Assembly: GCA_011525265.1 (NCBI GenBank) | Contig: WTHV01000103.1 | Span: forward strand, 1 to 11,744 | Source of the DNA: Alphaproteobacteria bacterium | Lineage (GTDB): Bacteria; Pseudomonadota; Alphaproteobacteria; Puniceispirillales; Puniceispirillaceae | Direction: 5' to 3' | Length of the DNA: 11,744 nucleotides | Shown: positions 1-5,160 of the stretch, piece after piece | Layout of the letters: each line of letters opens with the position of its first letter | Position numbering within the stretch: position 1 is the first letter of the stretch | The notes under the pieces: model-generated | Database searches by the model: none | Told to the model about the DNA's origin: nothing | What the model saw: only the letters and a program-made list of their open reading frames with translations | Program-made: the position numbers and the translations under genes

Positions 1-246
1 GTCTCTGCCAAAGACGCTGATGTGATTGGGGACGAGCCTATCAGCTATCAAGGCGAGGTTGTGGGATGGGTGACATCTGGCGGCTTTGCACATGCATCAA
101 ATGCCTCCGTAGCACAAGGCTATGTGCGTGCTGATTTGGCAGATAAGGAAGATGGCTTGTCAATCGAATTGCTAGCAGAACATCTTGATGCCAGATTGCA
201 AGCACAGCCCTTATTTGACGCAAATTTCAGCCGAATGAGAAGCTAA
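1..246 (+). CDS. 3' end of a dimethylglycine/sarcosine dehydrogenase-type FAD oxidoreductase (aminomethyltransferase-like C-terminal domain)
   Basis: Only the last 81 codons are present; reading frame 1 is open from the first base of the window and ends in TAA. The segment reads GEVVGWVTSGGFAHASN..VAQGYVRADLA and ends PLFDANFSRMRS. This matches the C-terminal barrel of glycine cleavage T-protein-like domains (GcvT_C), as found fused to FAD-dependent dehydrogenases of dimethylglycine and sarcosine. The terminal PLFD...RMR pattern is typical of those long fusion enzymes rather than of stand-alone GcvT. Such enzymes demethylate glycine-betaine breakdown products and pass the one-carbon unit to tetrahydrofolate. 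The catalytic FAD domain lies outside the window, so the exact substrate cannot be assigned. The gene ends 8 nt before the convergent dehydratase stop codon. Confidence 0.72.
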   Translation, partial: VSAKDADVIGDEPISYQGEVVGWVTSGGFAHASNASVAQGYVRADLADKEDGLSIELLAEHLDARLQAQPLFDANFSRMRS

Positions 247-254
247 GATATAGG

Positions 255-1235
255 TTAGAGTGCGCCTTTCATCTGAAGGGCGCGCTCAAACATCACATCA
301 TCAACATTGCCGCCAGATGCCACAGCGATGACATCTTTTCCGGCAAAAGACTCATCGCCCTTTAACGCAAGCGCAGATGCCACAGCAACCGCTCCCCCAG
401 GCTCCACCACAAGCTTAAGGTGACGCCAACAGCTTTGCATGGCACGCAAACAATCATCATCTGAAACACTAACCCCGCCTGCAAGATGGCGTTGCATGAT
501 GGGGAATGTAATATTTCCCGGGGCAGGGGTAATAATGGCATCACAAATCGAGCGCGAAGATGGGTCATTATGACAAATCGTGCCAGCCTCCAAAGAGCGT
601 GCAATATCATCAAAATTCTCTGGCTCTGCTGAATAAATAGAAAGCGCAGGGTGGCTTTCATGCACGGCAAGTGACAGACCTGCAATCAGTCCCCCACCGC
701 CAGCACAGCAATAAAGGGCGGCAGGAGAGATGCCTTGCTCAGCTATTTGATCAGCAATCTCAATGCCAATGGTACCTTGGCCACAAATCACAGCCTCATC
801 ATCATAGGGTTTCACCAAAATAGCGCCTCGTTCTTTCGTCAGCGCTTCGCCTATCGCCTCGCGGCTTTCGCTATAGCGATCATACAGCACGACCTCAGCA
901 CCATAGGAACGTGTAGCGTCTATTTTGGCAGTAGGGGCATCTTCTGGCATGATAATTGTCGCATGACGCCCTGTCAGACGAGAGACAAGAGCCACTGCCT
1001 GTGCGTGGTTGCCGCTTGAAAAGGCGATGATATTTTTCGCATCCTCTGGCAAAGAGAGCAGGGCATTACAGGCCCCCCGAAATTTAAAAGCGCCAATGCG
1101 TTGCAGGGGTTCTGCTTTGATAAATAAGCGAAAGCCAAGTTTGTCATTAAGCCTATCAGAGGTCAGCAAAGGTGTTTTGACCACCATATGTCTAATGCGC
1201 TGATAGGCTTGTTCTATATCGGTATAGCTAAGCAT
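255..1235 (-). CDS. Threonine/serine dehydratase (PLP fold-type II, short form without ACT domain)
   Basis: This 326-residue PLP enzyme of the tryptophan-synthase-beta fold probably deaminates L-threonine or L-serine to the 2-oxo acid plus ammonia. The PLP lysine is K51 in GAFKFRGA. The substrate loop is SSGNHAQA (73-80), the phosphate-binding glycine loop is AGGGGLIAG (178-186), and SGGN (308-311) lies near the C-terminus. It has the length of catabolic TdcB or serine racemase-like proteins and lacks the regulatory ACT domains of biosynthetic IlvA, so feedback control by isoleucine is not expected. I chose the ATG at 1235 because a G-rich Shine-Dalgarno-like run (GGGGG) sits just upstream and the family N-terminus starts there. 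An upstream in-frame ATG at 1292 adds 19 residues unlike the family. Threonine dehydratase, serine dehydratase, serine racemase and hydroxyaspartate lyase cannot be told apart from sequence alone. Confidence 0.85.
   Translation of the reverse strand: MLSYTDIEQAYQRIRHMVVKTPLLTSDRLNDKLGFRLFIKAEPLQRIGAFKFRGACNALLSLPEDAKNIIAFSSGNHAQAVALVSRLTGRHATIIMPEDAPTAKIDATRSYGAEVVLYDRYSESREAIGEALTKERGAILVKPYDDEAVICGQGTIGIEIADQIAEQGISPAALYCCAGGGGLIAGLSLAVHESHPALSIYSAEPENFDDIARSLEAGTICHNDPSSRSICDAIITPAPGNITFPIMQRHLAGGVSVSDDDCLRAMQSCWRHLKLVVEPGGAVAVASALALKGDESFAGKDVIAVASGGNVDDVMFERALQMKGAL
262..283 (+). other. Hairpin at the convergent 3' ends
   Basis: In the + strand transcript, 262-270 (GCGCCUUUC) pairs with 275-283 (GAAGGGCGC) around an AUCU loop. 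This gives nine pairs including one U-G wobble. It begins 16 nt after the oxidoreductase stop codon and lies inside the last codons of the opposing dehydratase gene. No U-run follows on either strand, so it is not a classical intrinsic terminator. It may still mark the 3' end of the leftmost transcript. Confidence 0.3.
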
Positions 1236-1273
1236 AAAACCCCCGTAAGAATAACAATAGTGCCAGTCTAATC

Positions 1274-1367
1274 TGTCATGGTAAAAAGGCAATCATATGT
1301 CAGCAAAAAGGCGGGCCTGTCAGTAATTGCCCCTTGTTTTGTCTGCTGTTTCACCTTATTTTGTCAG
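1274..1367 (+). repeat. Degenerate ~22-bp phased repeat (TGTC array) upstream of dapA
   Basis: The intergenic region between the divergent dehydratase and dapA contains TGTC at 1274, 1298, 1318, 1340 and 1362, spaced 24, 20, 22 and 22 bp. Most copies read TGTCAG. The units starting at 1318 and 1340 agree at 15 of 22 positions. The first two units share AAAAAGGC (1283-1290 and 1305-1312). All copies are on the same strand and fill the expected dapA promoter region. It could be a cooperative operator or an eroded tandem duplication. No confident -35/-10 pair for dapA or for the dehydratase could be picked in this region. Confidence 0.45.
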
Positions 1368-1393
1368 AACAATATTTCATCATGGGTGTAATC

Positions 1394-2290
1394 ATGTCTT
1401 CACTATATAAAAATGTCGCTTTTTCAGGGGCTTACACAGCGCTTATCACGCCGTTTAAAGACGGTAAGATTGATACAGAAGCGTTTGTGAAATTGGTTGA
1501 ATGGCAAATTGCACAAGGTATTCATGGGCTTGTTCCCGTTGGTACAACAGGCGAGTCACCGACTTTGAGCCATGAAGAACATGATATGGTTATCGAATTA
1601 TGCGTCAAAACTGTTGCAGGACGCGTGCCTGTTATTGCTGGTGCAGGCTCTAATAGCACAGCAGAGGCGGTGCGCTTGGCCAAGAATGCCGAAGCTGTTG
1701 GTGCGGATGGTGTTTTGATTGTCTCACCTTATTATAATAAGCCGACACAAGCAGGCCTATTGGCGCATTTCACAGCTGTCGCAGAAGCTGTGTCAGTGCC
1801 AGTGATTGTGTATGATATTCCGGGTCGTTCAATCGTGATGGTCAATGATGATACGATGGCAAAGCTTGCCAAAGTGCCTAATATTGCGGGCGTGAAAGAT
1901 GCAACAGGTGATGCGGCACGTCCTACACGTCTTCTCAATGGTCTTGGTGATGATTTTGCCCAGCTAAGTGGCGAAGATGCCACAGCATTGCCTTATCTGG
2001 CAGCTGGCGGTCATGGCTGTATTTCTGTGGTCTCAAATATCGCTCCTGCGCTATGTGCACAGATGCATGAGGCATTTGCAAAAGGTGATATTGCGACAGC
2101 ACAGAAAATTAATCGTCAAATTATGCCACTTCATGATGGGATGTTTACCGAAGCAAGCCCGGGGCCGGTAAAATATGCGGCACAATTGCTTGGCTTATGT
2201 GAAGCAGATACAAGATTGCCGTTGGTTGAAATCTCTGATGCCTCAAAGCGTGTTGTCGAAGCGGCATTAAGCGCGGCAAAATTGCGCTAA
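1394..2290 (+). CDS. dapA: 4-hydroxy-tetrahydrodipicolinate synthase (DapA)
   Basis: DapA condenses pyruvate with aspartate-semialdehyde, the first committed step of diaminopimelate/lysine synthesis. From the ATG at 1394 the protein has 298 residues, close to the family's usual 290-300. Expected active-site residues are visible: the GTTGE pyruvate loop (T51-T52), SPYYNK (Y113/Y114), Y140, the substrate-carboxylate arginine R145 in YDIPGR, and the Schiff-base lysine K168 in GVKDATGD. The usual Asn after the catalytic Tyr (YNxPxR) is Asp here, a small departure that I do not expect to abolish activity. The stretch from QLSGEDATALPYLAAGGHGCIS onward is typical of alphaproteobacterial DapA. Another ATG at 1382 is possible; neither has a strong Shine-Dalgarno sequence. 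The longer open frame from 1334 adds a hydrophobic stretch foreign to DapA. smpB follows after 36 nt. Confidence 0.95.
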   Translation: MSSLYKNVAFSGAYTALITPFKDGKIDTEAFVKLVEWQIAQGIHGLVPVGTTGESPTLSHEEHDMVIELCVKTVAGRVPVIAGAGSNSTAEAVRLAKNAEAVGADGVLIVSPYYNKPTQAGLLAHFTAVAEAVSVPVIVYDIPGRSIVMVNDDTMAKLAKVPNIAGVKDATGDAARPTRLLNGLGDDFAQLSGEDATALPYLAAGGHGCISVVSNIAPALCAQMHEAFAKGDIATAQKINRQIMPLHDGMFTEASPGPVKYAAQLLGLCEADTRLPLVEISDASKRVVEAALSAAKLR

Positions 2291-2315
2291 TTGTCAGGGA
2301 TTGCCCCCTTATAGA
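2291..2315 (+). promoter_or_regulatory. dapA-like motif copy upstream of smpB
   Basis: TGTCAGGGATTGCCCC at 2292-2307 matches TGTCAGTAATTGCCCC at 1318-1333 in 14 of 16 positions, in the same orientation. It ends 19 nt before the smpB start codon. TTGTCA (2291-2296) and TATAGA (2310-2315) could be read as -35 and -10 elements, but the 13-nt spacing is short. The repeat is seen directly; a regulatory role is inferred. Confidence 0.35.
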
Positions 2316-2326
2316 AAGTCAGCCTT

Positions 2327-2788
2327 ATGGCGAAAGATAAATTAATATCAGGACGTATTGCTGAAAATCGTCGTGCGCGCTTTGATTATGATATCGAGGA
2401 AACCATCGAAGCAGGGATCGTACTAACAGGTAGCGAAGTAAAATCACTGCGGACTGGTCGCGGCACATCAATTGTTGAAAGTTATGCCGGTGAGGAAAAA
2501 GGGCAATTAGCGCTCATCAACGCCAATATTCCCGTCTACCTACAAGCCCGCGACAATCACGAACCAAAGCGTATCCGCCGACTACTTGTATCAGCAAAGC
2601 AGAAAAATAAATTGCTTGGCCAAATGCGCCGCGATGGCATGACCTTGGTGCCACTTGCCCTTTATTTCAATGATAGAGGCTTGGTGAAATTGTCACTTGG
2701 TATAGCCAAAGGCCGCAAAAAGCACGATAAGCGCGAGGCCACAAAGCAACGCGATTGGAACCGTCAAAAGCAAAGATTACTTGGTTAA
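2327..2788 (+). CDS. smpB: SsrA-binding protein SmpB
   Basis: SmpB binds tmRNA and brings it to stalled ribosomes for trans-translation. The 153-residue protein is complete. It has the OB-fold segment NRRARFDYDIEETIEAGIVLTGSEVKSLR (about 14-42), NHEPKR (77-82), REGMTLVP-like RRDGMTLVPLALYFNDRGLVK (101-121), and the basic tail GRKKHDKREATKQRDW (129-144) that enters the decoding centre. The residue equivalent to E. coli His22 is Phe19, which from memory is usual in alphaproteobacteria. The conserved (A)NI(A/S)(D/E)SYA stretch reads TSIVESYA here, with one extra residue in the loop. The Shine-Dalgarno is weak. The gene is probably co-transcribed with dapA (36-nt gap) but may have its own promoter. 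It converges on the glycosylase gene with a 14-nt gap and no visible intrinsic terminator. Confidence 0.96.
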   Translation: MAKDKLISGRIAENRRARFDYDIEETIEAGIVLTGSEVKSLRTGRGTSIVESYAGEEKGQLALINANIPVYLQARDNHEPKRIRRLLVSAKQKNKLLGQMRRDGMTLVPLALYFNDRGLVKLSLGIAKGRKKHDKREATKQRDWNRQKQRLLG

Positions 2789-2802
2789 ATTTATTGCACT
2801 GA

Positions 2803-3492
2803 TCAGGTGCCTAATTGCCGGGCTTGTGATTGCAAATAGGCTATAACTTCATCAAACATTTCAACTGTTAAGCGGTTTGTGTTCACATTATAGCGCGAGC
2901 AATGATAGCTATCGAGCAATGTCAAATCATTGCCAAAATGATGGCCAATATCATGGCGCACAAAATGGCCAAATGGGAAATCACTGTTGCGTAGTTCAAA
3001 GGTCTTTATAAGGGCTTTATGCGCTATGCCGCCCAAGGCAAGAATAATTTTCAAATTCTTCATGCGCTTGATCTCAGGGATTAAAAACGCATCGCGGCAG
3101 GTGTTAATCTCAGCACCATTAGGCTTATTTTGTGGCGGCACGCATTTTACCGCATTGGTAATTCGGACATTATGAAGGCGCAGCGTATCATGTGCTGTTT
3201 TGCCAAATTCACCAGAGGCAAACCCATATTTATCAAGCGCCGCATAGAGTGTGTCACCGGCAAAATCGCCCGTAAAGGGGCGGCCTGTCGCATTTGCCCC
3301 GCGCAATCCAGGGGCAAGGCCAACAATGAGAATCTCTGAATCAATAGACCCAAAAGATGGCACAGCCCCATTGTGCCAATCAGGATAGGTATTACGGTGC
3401 GATTGAATGAATTTATGTAACCGCGGACATTTTTTGCAATCTATTGGAGCAACAAAATCAAGATCGGTATCAGTTAAATCAGGGCGCGGCAT
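2803..3492 (-). CDS. Uracil-DNA glycosylase, family 5 (UDGb type, 4Fe-4S)
   Basis: This predicted base-excision-repair enzyme removes uracil, and in family 5 also other deaminated bases such as hypoxanthine, from DNA. Motif 1 is GLAPGLRGANATGRPFTGD (58-76). The second motif SYHCSRYNVNTNRLT (195-209) has the His-centred signature of the UDGb group rather than the HPS motif of Ung. Four cysteines (C19, C22, C117, C132) are placed as expected for the 4Fe-4S cluster of thermophilic-type UDGs; CKKCPRL near the N-terminus is characteristic. At 229 residues it is full length. In family 5 the catalytic polar residue of motif 1 is absent (GLAPG), as here. The gene begins 12 nt after the NYN-domain gene's stop and shares its transcript, so the two may act together on damaged or foreign nucleic acid, though no link is proven. 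Confidence 0.88.
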   Translation of the reverse strand: MPRPDLTDTDLDFVAPIDCKKCPRLHKFIQSHRNTYPDWHNGAVPSFGSIDSEILIVGLAPGLRGANATGRPFTGDFAGDTLYAALDKYGFASGEFGKTAHDTLRLHNVRITNAVKCVPPQNKPNGAEINTCRDAFLIPEIKRMKNLKIILALGGIAHKALIKTFELRNSDFPFGHFVRHDIGHHFGNDLTLLDSYHCSRYNVNTNRLTVEMFDEVIAYLQSQARQLGT

Positions 3493-3504
3493 TTTTGCTT
3501 CGGC

Positions 3505-4029
3505 CTAGCTTCGTGTGATGTCATTGGCAATATCTTGCAACTCGATAAAATGATCAGCCTTACGCCTTAGCGCATCAGCTACCATCACAGGGGATGTGTT
3601 CATCGATGATACGACTGTGACTTTCACGCCTAAATCTTGTACTTCTTGCAAGAGGCGGCAAAAATCACCATCACCTGAAAACAAATAAGCGTGCTCGATG
3701 TGCGGTGCTAATTTTAACATATCAAGCGCCAATTCCATATCCATATTGCCCTTAATGCGTCGCTTTTGTGTCGCAGGATCGATAAATTCACGCGTTTGTT
3801 TCGAGACAACTTGAAAGCCATTATAGTCAAGAAAATCAATAAGTTTTCGAATAGGCGAGGGCTCATGCGCATCTGGCAGAGCTGTGTAATAATACGCGCG
3901 CACTAAATCATCTTTATCAGCAAATAATGCCAACATTTTTGAGTAATCAATATCAAGGTCTAGAAGCTTGGTTGTGGCAAAGAAGTTAGAGCCATCAATG
4001 AAGAGGGCGGATCTTTGTGGAAAAGACAT
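3505..4029 (-). CDS. NYN-domain (LabA/DUF88-like) putative ribonuclease
   Basis: A 174-residue single-domain protein of the NYN family, which has a PIN-like metal-dependent nuclease fold. The predicted acidic cluster is visible: D12 in ALFIDGSN, D97 and D103 in GNMDMELALDM, and D120/D122 in LFSGDGDF. The SGDGDF..LL segment followed by GVKVTVVSS is diagnostic for the LabA-like branch. RNA cleavage is inferred from the fold; the substrate is unknown for most members. The start is supported by AAAGGA (minus strand, 4037-4042) about 7 nt before the ATG. The gene is first in a two-gene reverse-strand unit with the uracil-DNA glycosylase and is divergent from folK. No transmembrane segment or extra domain is seen. 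Confidence 0.85.
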   Translation of the reverse strand: MSFPQRSALFIDGSNFFATTKLLDLDIDYSKMLALFADKDDLVRAYYYTALPDAHEPSPIRKLIDFLDYNGFQVVSKQTREFIDPATQKRRIKGNMDMELALDMLKLAPHIEHAYLFSGDGDFCRLLQEVQDLGVKVTVVSSMNTSPVMVADALRRKADHFIELQDIANDITRS

Positions 4030-4053
4030 TGTAAATCCTTTAAAAAATAAGTT

Positions 4054-4081
4054 TTGATAAATTAATTTGGTGTAATGCCAA
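4054..4081 (-). promoter_or_regulatory. Putative sigma-70 promoter for the NYN-UDG unit
   Basis: On the minus strand TTGGCA (4081-4076) is followed, after 16 nt, by TATCAA (4059-4054). These match the consensus at 5/6 and 4/6 positions. Transcription would start near 4047 and give a leader of about 18 nt containing the AAAGGA ribosome-binding site. No equally good promoter for folK was found on the opposite strand of the same 108-nt gap. Confidence 0.35.
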
Positions 4082-4125
4082 AATTATACGTACAAAAAAA
4101 CGGTGCTGTAAAGAGACTTAAACTC

Positions 4126-4137
4126 AGGAGAGTGTGG
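4126..4137 (+). promoter_or_regulatory. Ribosome-binding site deciding the folK start
   Basis: AGGAG at 4126-4130 lies 7 nt before the ATG at 4138, optimal spacing. This favours 4138 over the longer open frame from 4075, whose 21 extra residues are lysine/arginine-rich and not part of the HPPK family. Confidence 0.7.
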
Positions 4138-4638
4138 ATGCATAAGGCGTTTGTTGCGATTGGTGGTAATCTTATCCCCGAAGGGTATGATACGCTTCAA
4201 AATGTGATGGATGATGCGCTTGCCACAATTGATGCGCTTCCTGATATCTCAGTCATAAGATGCAGCAAATGGTTTGAAACAGCACCTGTGCCTATCTCTG
4301 ACCAGCCATGGTATTTAAATGCTGTTTTTGAGGTTAAAACACCGCTTGAGGCAAAGGTGCTGCTCGCAAAATTACATGAGATTGAGGCCTCATTTGGCCG
4401 TGTACGAAATATCCGTAATGAGGCGCGTATTTTGGATCTTGATGTGATTGATTATCAGGGAGAAATTCATGATGATGAGACAATTTGCTTGCCTCATCCG
4501 CGCATGCATTTACGCGCTTTTGTCCTTTTGCCTATTCAAGATTTAGACCCTGCTTGGCAGCATCCCATCATAAATAAAAGCGTTACACAATTGATTTATG
4601 AGATGCCAAGCGGGCAAGATATTCGCCTTAAAAGCTAA
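4138..4638 (+). CDS. folK: 2-amino-4-hydroxy-6-hydroxymethyldihydropteridine diphosphokinase (HPPK)
   Basis: HPPK transfers pyrophosphate from ATP to 6-hydroxymethyl-7,8-dihydropterin, the step before dihydropteroate synthase in folate synthesis. The 166-residue protein has the expected order: FVAIGGNLIP at the N-terminus, SKWFETAPVP (43-52) and QPWYLNAVFEV (56-66) forming the pterin pocket, then RNEARILDLDVIDY (93-106). The paired aspartates D100 and D102 of LDLD bind the two magnesium ions. LPHPRMHLRAFVLLPI (118-133) is the C-terminal signature. The usual GSN of the N-terminus is GGN here. The gene is separated from rpoZ by 75 nt containing inverted repeats, and may be transcribed with it or separately. 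A folK just before rpoZ is common in alphaproteobacteria. Confidence 0.94.
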   Translation: MHKAFVAIGGNLIPEGYDTLQNVMDDALATIDALPDISVIRCSKWFETAPVPISDQPWYLNAVFEVKTPLEAKVLLAKLHEIEASFGRVRNIRNEARILDLDVIDYQGEIHDDETICLPHPRMHLRAFVLLPIQDLDPAWQHPIINKSVTQLIYEMPSGQDIRLKS

Positions 4639-4686
4639 AAAAGCTTGCAATTTCATGGATAAATCTATATTGCAAGCCGATAGATT
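4632..4686 (+). repeat. Overlapping inverted repeats in the folK-rpoZ gap
   Basis: Three perfect inverted repeats interlock. AAGCT/AGCTT (4632-4636 with 4642-4646) spans the folK stop. GCTTGCAAT/ATTGCAAGC (4643-4651 with 4669-4677) is 9 bp with a 17-nt loop. AATCTAT/ATAGATT (4662-4668 with 4680-4686) is 7 bp with an 11-nt loop. Each overlaps or interleaves with the next, so as RNA hairpins neighbours are largely mutually exclusive. No U-run follows, so this is not a simple terminator. As DNA, the 9-bp repeat brackets the candidate rpoZ promoter and could be an operator. Confidence 0.5.
4645..4671 (+). promoter_or_regulatory. Putative rpoZ operon promoter
   Basis: TTGCAA (4645-4650, 4/6 to consensus) and TATATT (4666-4671, 5/6) are separated by 15 nt, slightly short. 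A start near 4678 would leave a leader of about 36 nt before rpoZ. Both boxes fall on the arms of the 9-bp inverted repeat, so a repressor bound there would block polymerase. Seen by eye only. Confidence 0.35.
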
Positions 4687-4713
4687 GTCGTCTTATCTCG
4701 AAGGAGCAAAATA

Positions 4714-5136
4714 ATGGCACGCGTTACCGTTGAAGATTGTATCGAAAAAATTCCTAATCGCTTTGATTTGGTGCTTACCGCTGCCCAGCGCGCTCGTTCA
4801 ATTCAAAAAGGTGAATTGCTAACAATTGACCGTGATAATGACAAAAACCCCGTGGTTGCATTGCGTGAAATCGCAGATGAGACAATTGACCCAGAGCGTA
4901 TGCGCGATGGGATCATTAAAAACATGCAGCGCTTGAACCAAAATGAAGAGCATGAGCGTACAGCTGATGAAGCGGCAGAAATGGCGAAAATTGACCTTGA
5001 TGAGATGGTCGGCGCCTCTTCTGATGAAGCTTATGGTGATGCTGGTATGCAGGTTGGTTCAGTTGACGACGCCCCATCTGAGGAAGTTTCTGGCTTTGAA
5101 GATGTTGACCTTGTCACGCTTGAGGGTGATGATTAA
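4714..5136 (+). CDS. rpoZ: DNA-directed RNA polymerase omega subunit
   Basis: Omega stabilises the beta' subunit and, in proteobacteria, helps form a ppGpp-binding site at the beta'-omega interface. The N-terminus MARVTVEDC keeps the MAR motif required for that site in E. coli, and NRFDLVLTAAQRAR (15-28) and NPVVALREI (45-53) form the conserved core. The protein is 140 residues, against 91 in E. coli. The extra length is an acidic tail (about 70-140) rich in Asp/Glu with few basic residues, a known feature of alphaproteobacterial omega and probably disordered. Translation starts at ATG 4714 behind a strong AAGGAG (4701-4706). It is the first gene of the compact series ending in recO. Confidence 0.95.
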   Translation: MARVTVEDCIEKIPNRFDLVLTAAQRARSIQKGELLTIDRDNDKNPVVALREIADETIDPERMRDGIIKNMQRLNQNEEHERTADEAAEMAKIDLDEMVGASSDEAYGDAGMQVGSVDDAPSEEVSGFEDVDLVTLEGDD

Positions 5137-5137
5137 A

Positions 5138-5154
5138 CCTGAAACCATTTCAGG
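5138..5154 (+). promoter_or_regulatory. Hairpin covering the rsh ribosome-binding site
   Basis: CCTGAAA (5138-5144) pairs perfectly with TTTCAGG (5148-5154) around a CCA loop. The right arm contains three of the four bases of AGGA (5152-5155), the only Shine-Dalgarno-like element before the rsh start. The left arm begins one base after the rpoZ stop codon, so ribosomes finishing rpoZ would open it. This suggests translational coupling of rsh to rpoZ. It is not followed by a U-run, so termination is unlikely. Confidence 0.5.
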
Positions 5155-5160
5155 AACCCT

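Noticed and set aside
1236..1292. Dehydratase start at 1292 adding 19 residues
   Set aside because: No family similarity in the added residues, and a G-rich ribosome-binding site precedes the ATG at 1235.
1334..1393. Longer dapA start at 1334
   Set aside because: The added residues are unlike DapA and the region carries the phased repeat, which fits a non-coding upstream region.
2799..2806. CTGATCAG palindrome in the smpB/UDG convergent gap as a terminator
   Set aside because: It is only 8 bp with no loop or U-run and does not extend in the flanks, so it does not form a usable terminator hairpin.
4075..4137. Longer folK start giving 21 extra N-terminal residues
   Set aside because: The extension is basic and unlike the HPPK family, while AGGAG sits 7 nt before the ATG at 4138.
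4643..4686. H-type pseudoknot before rpoZ
   Set aside because: The 9-bp and 7-bp stems interleave correctly, but only two bases remain to cross the 9-bp stem. I treat them as alternative hairpins or DNA operators instead.
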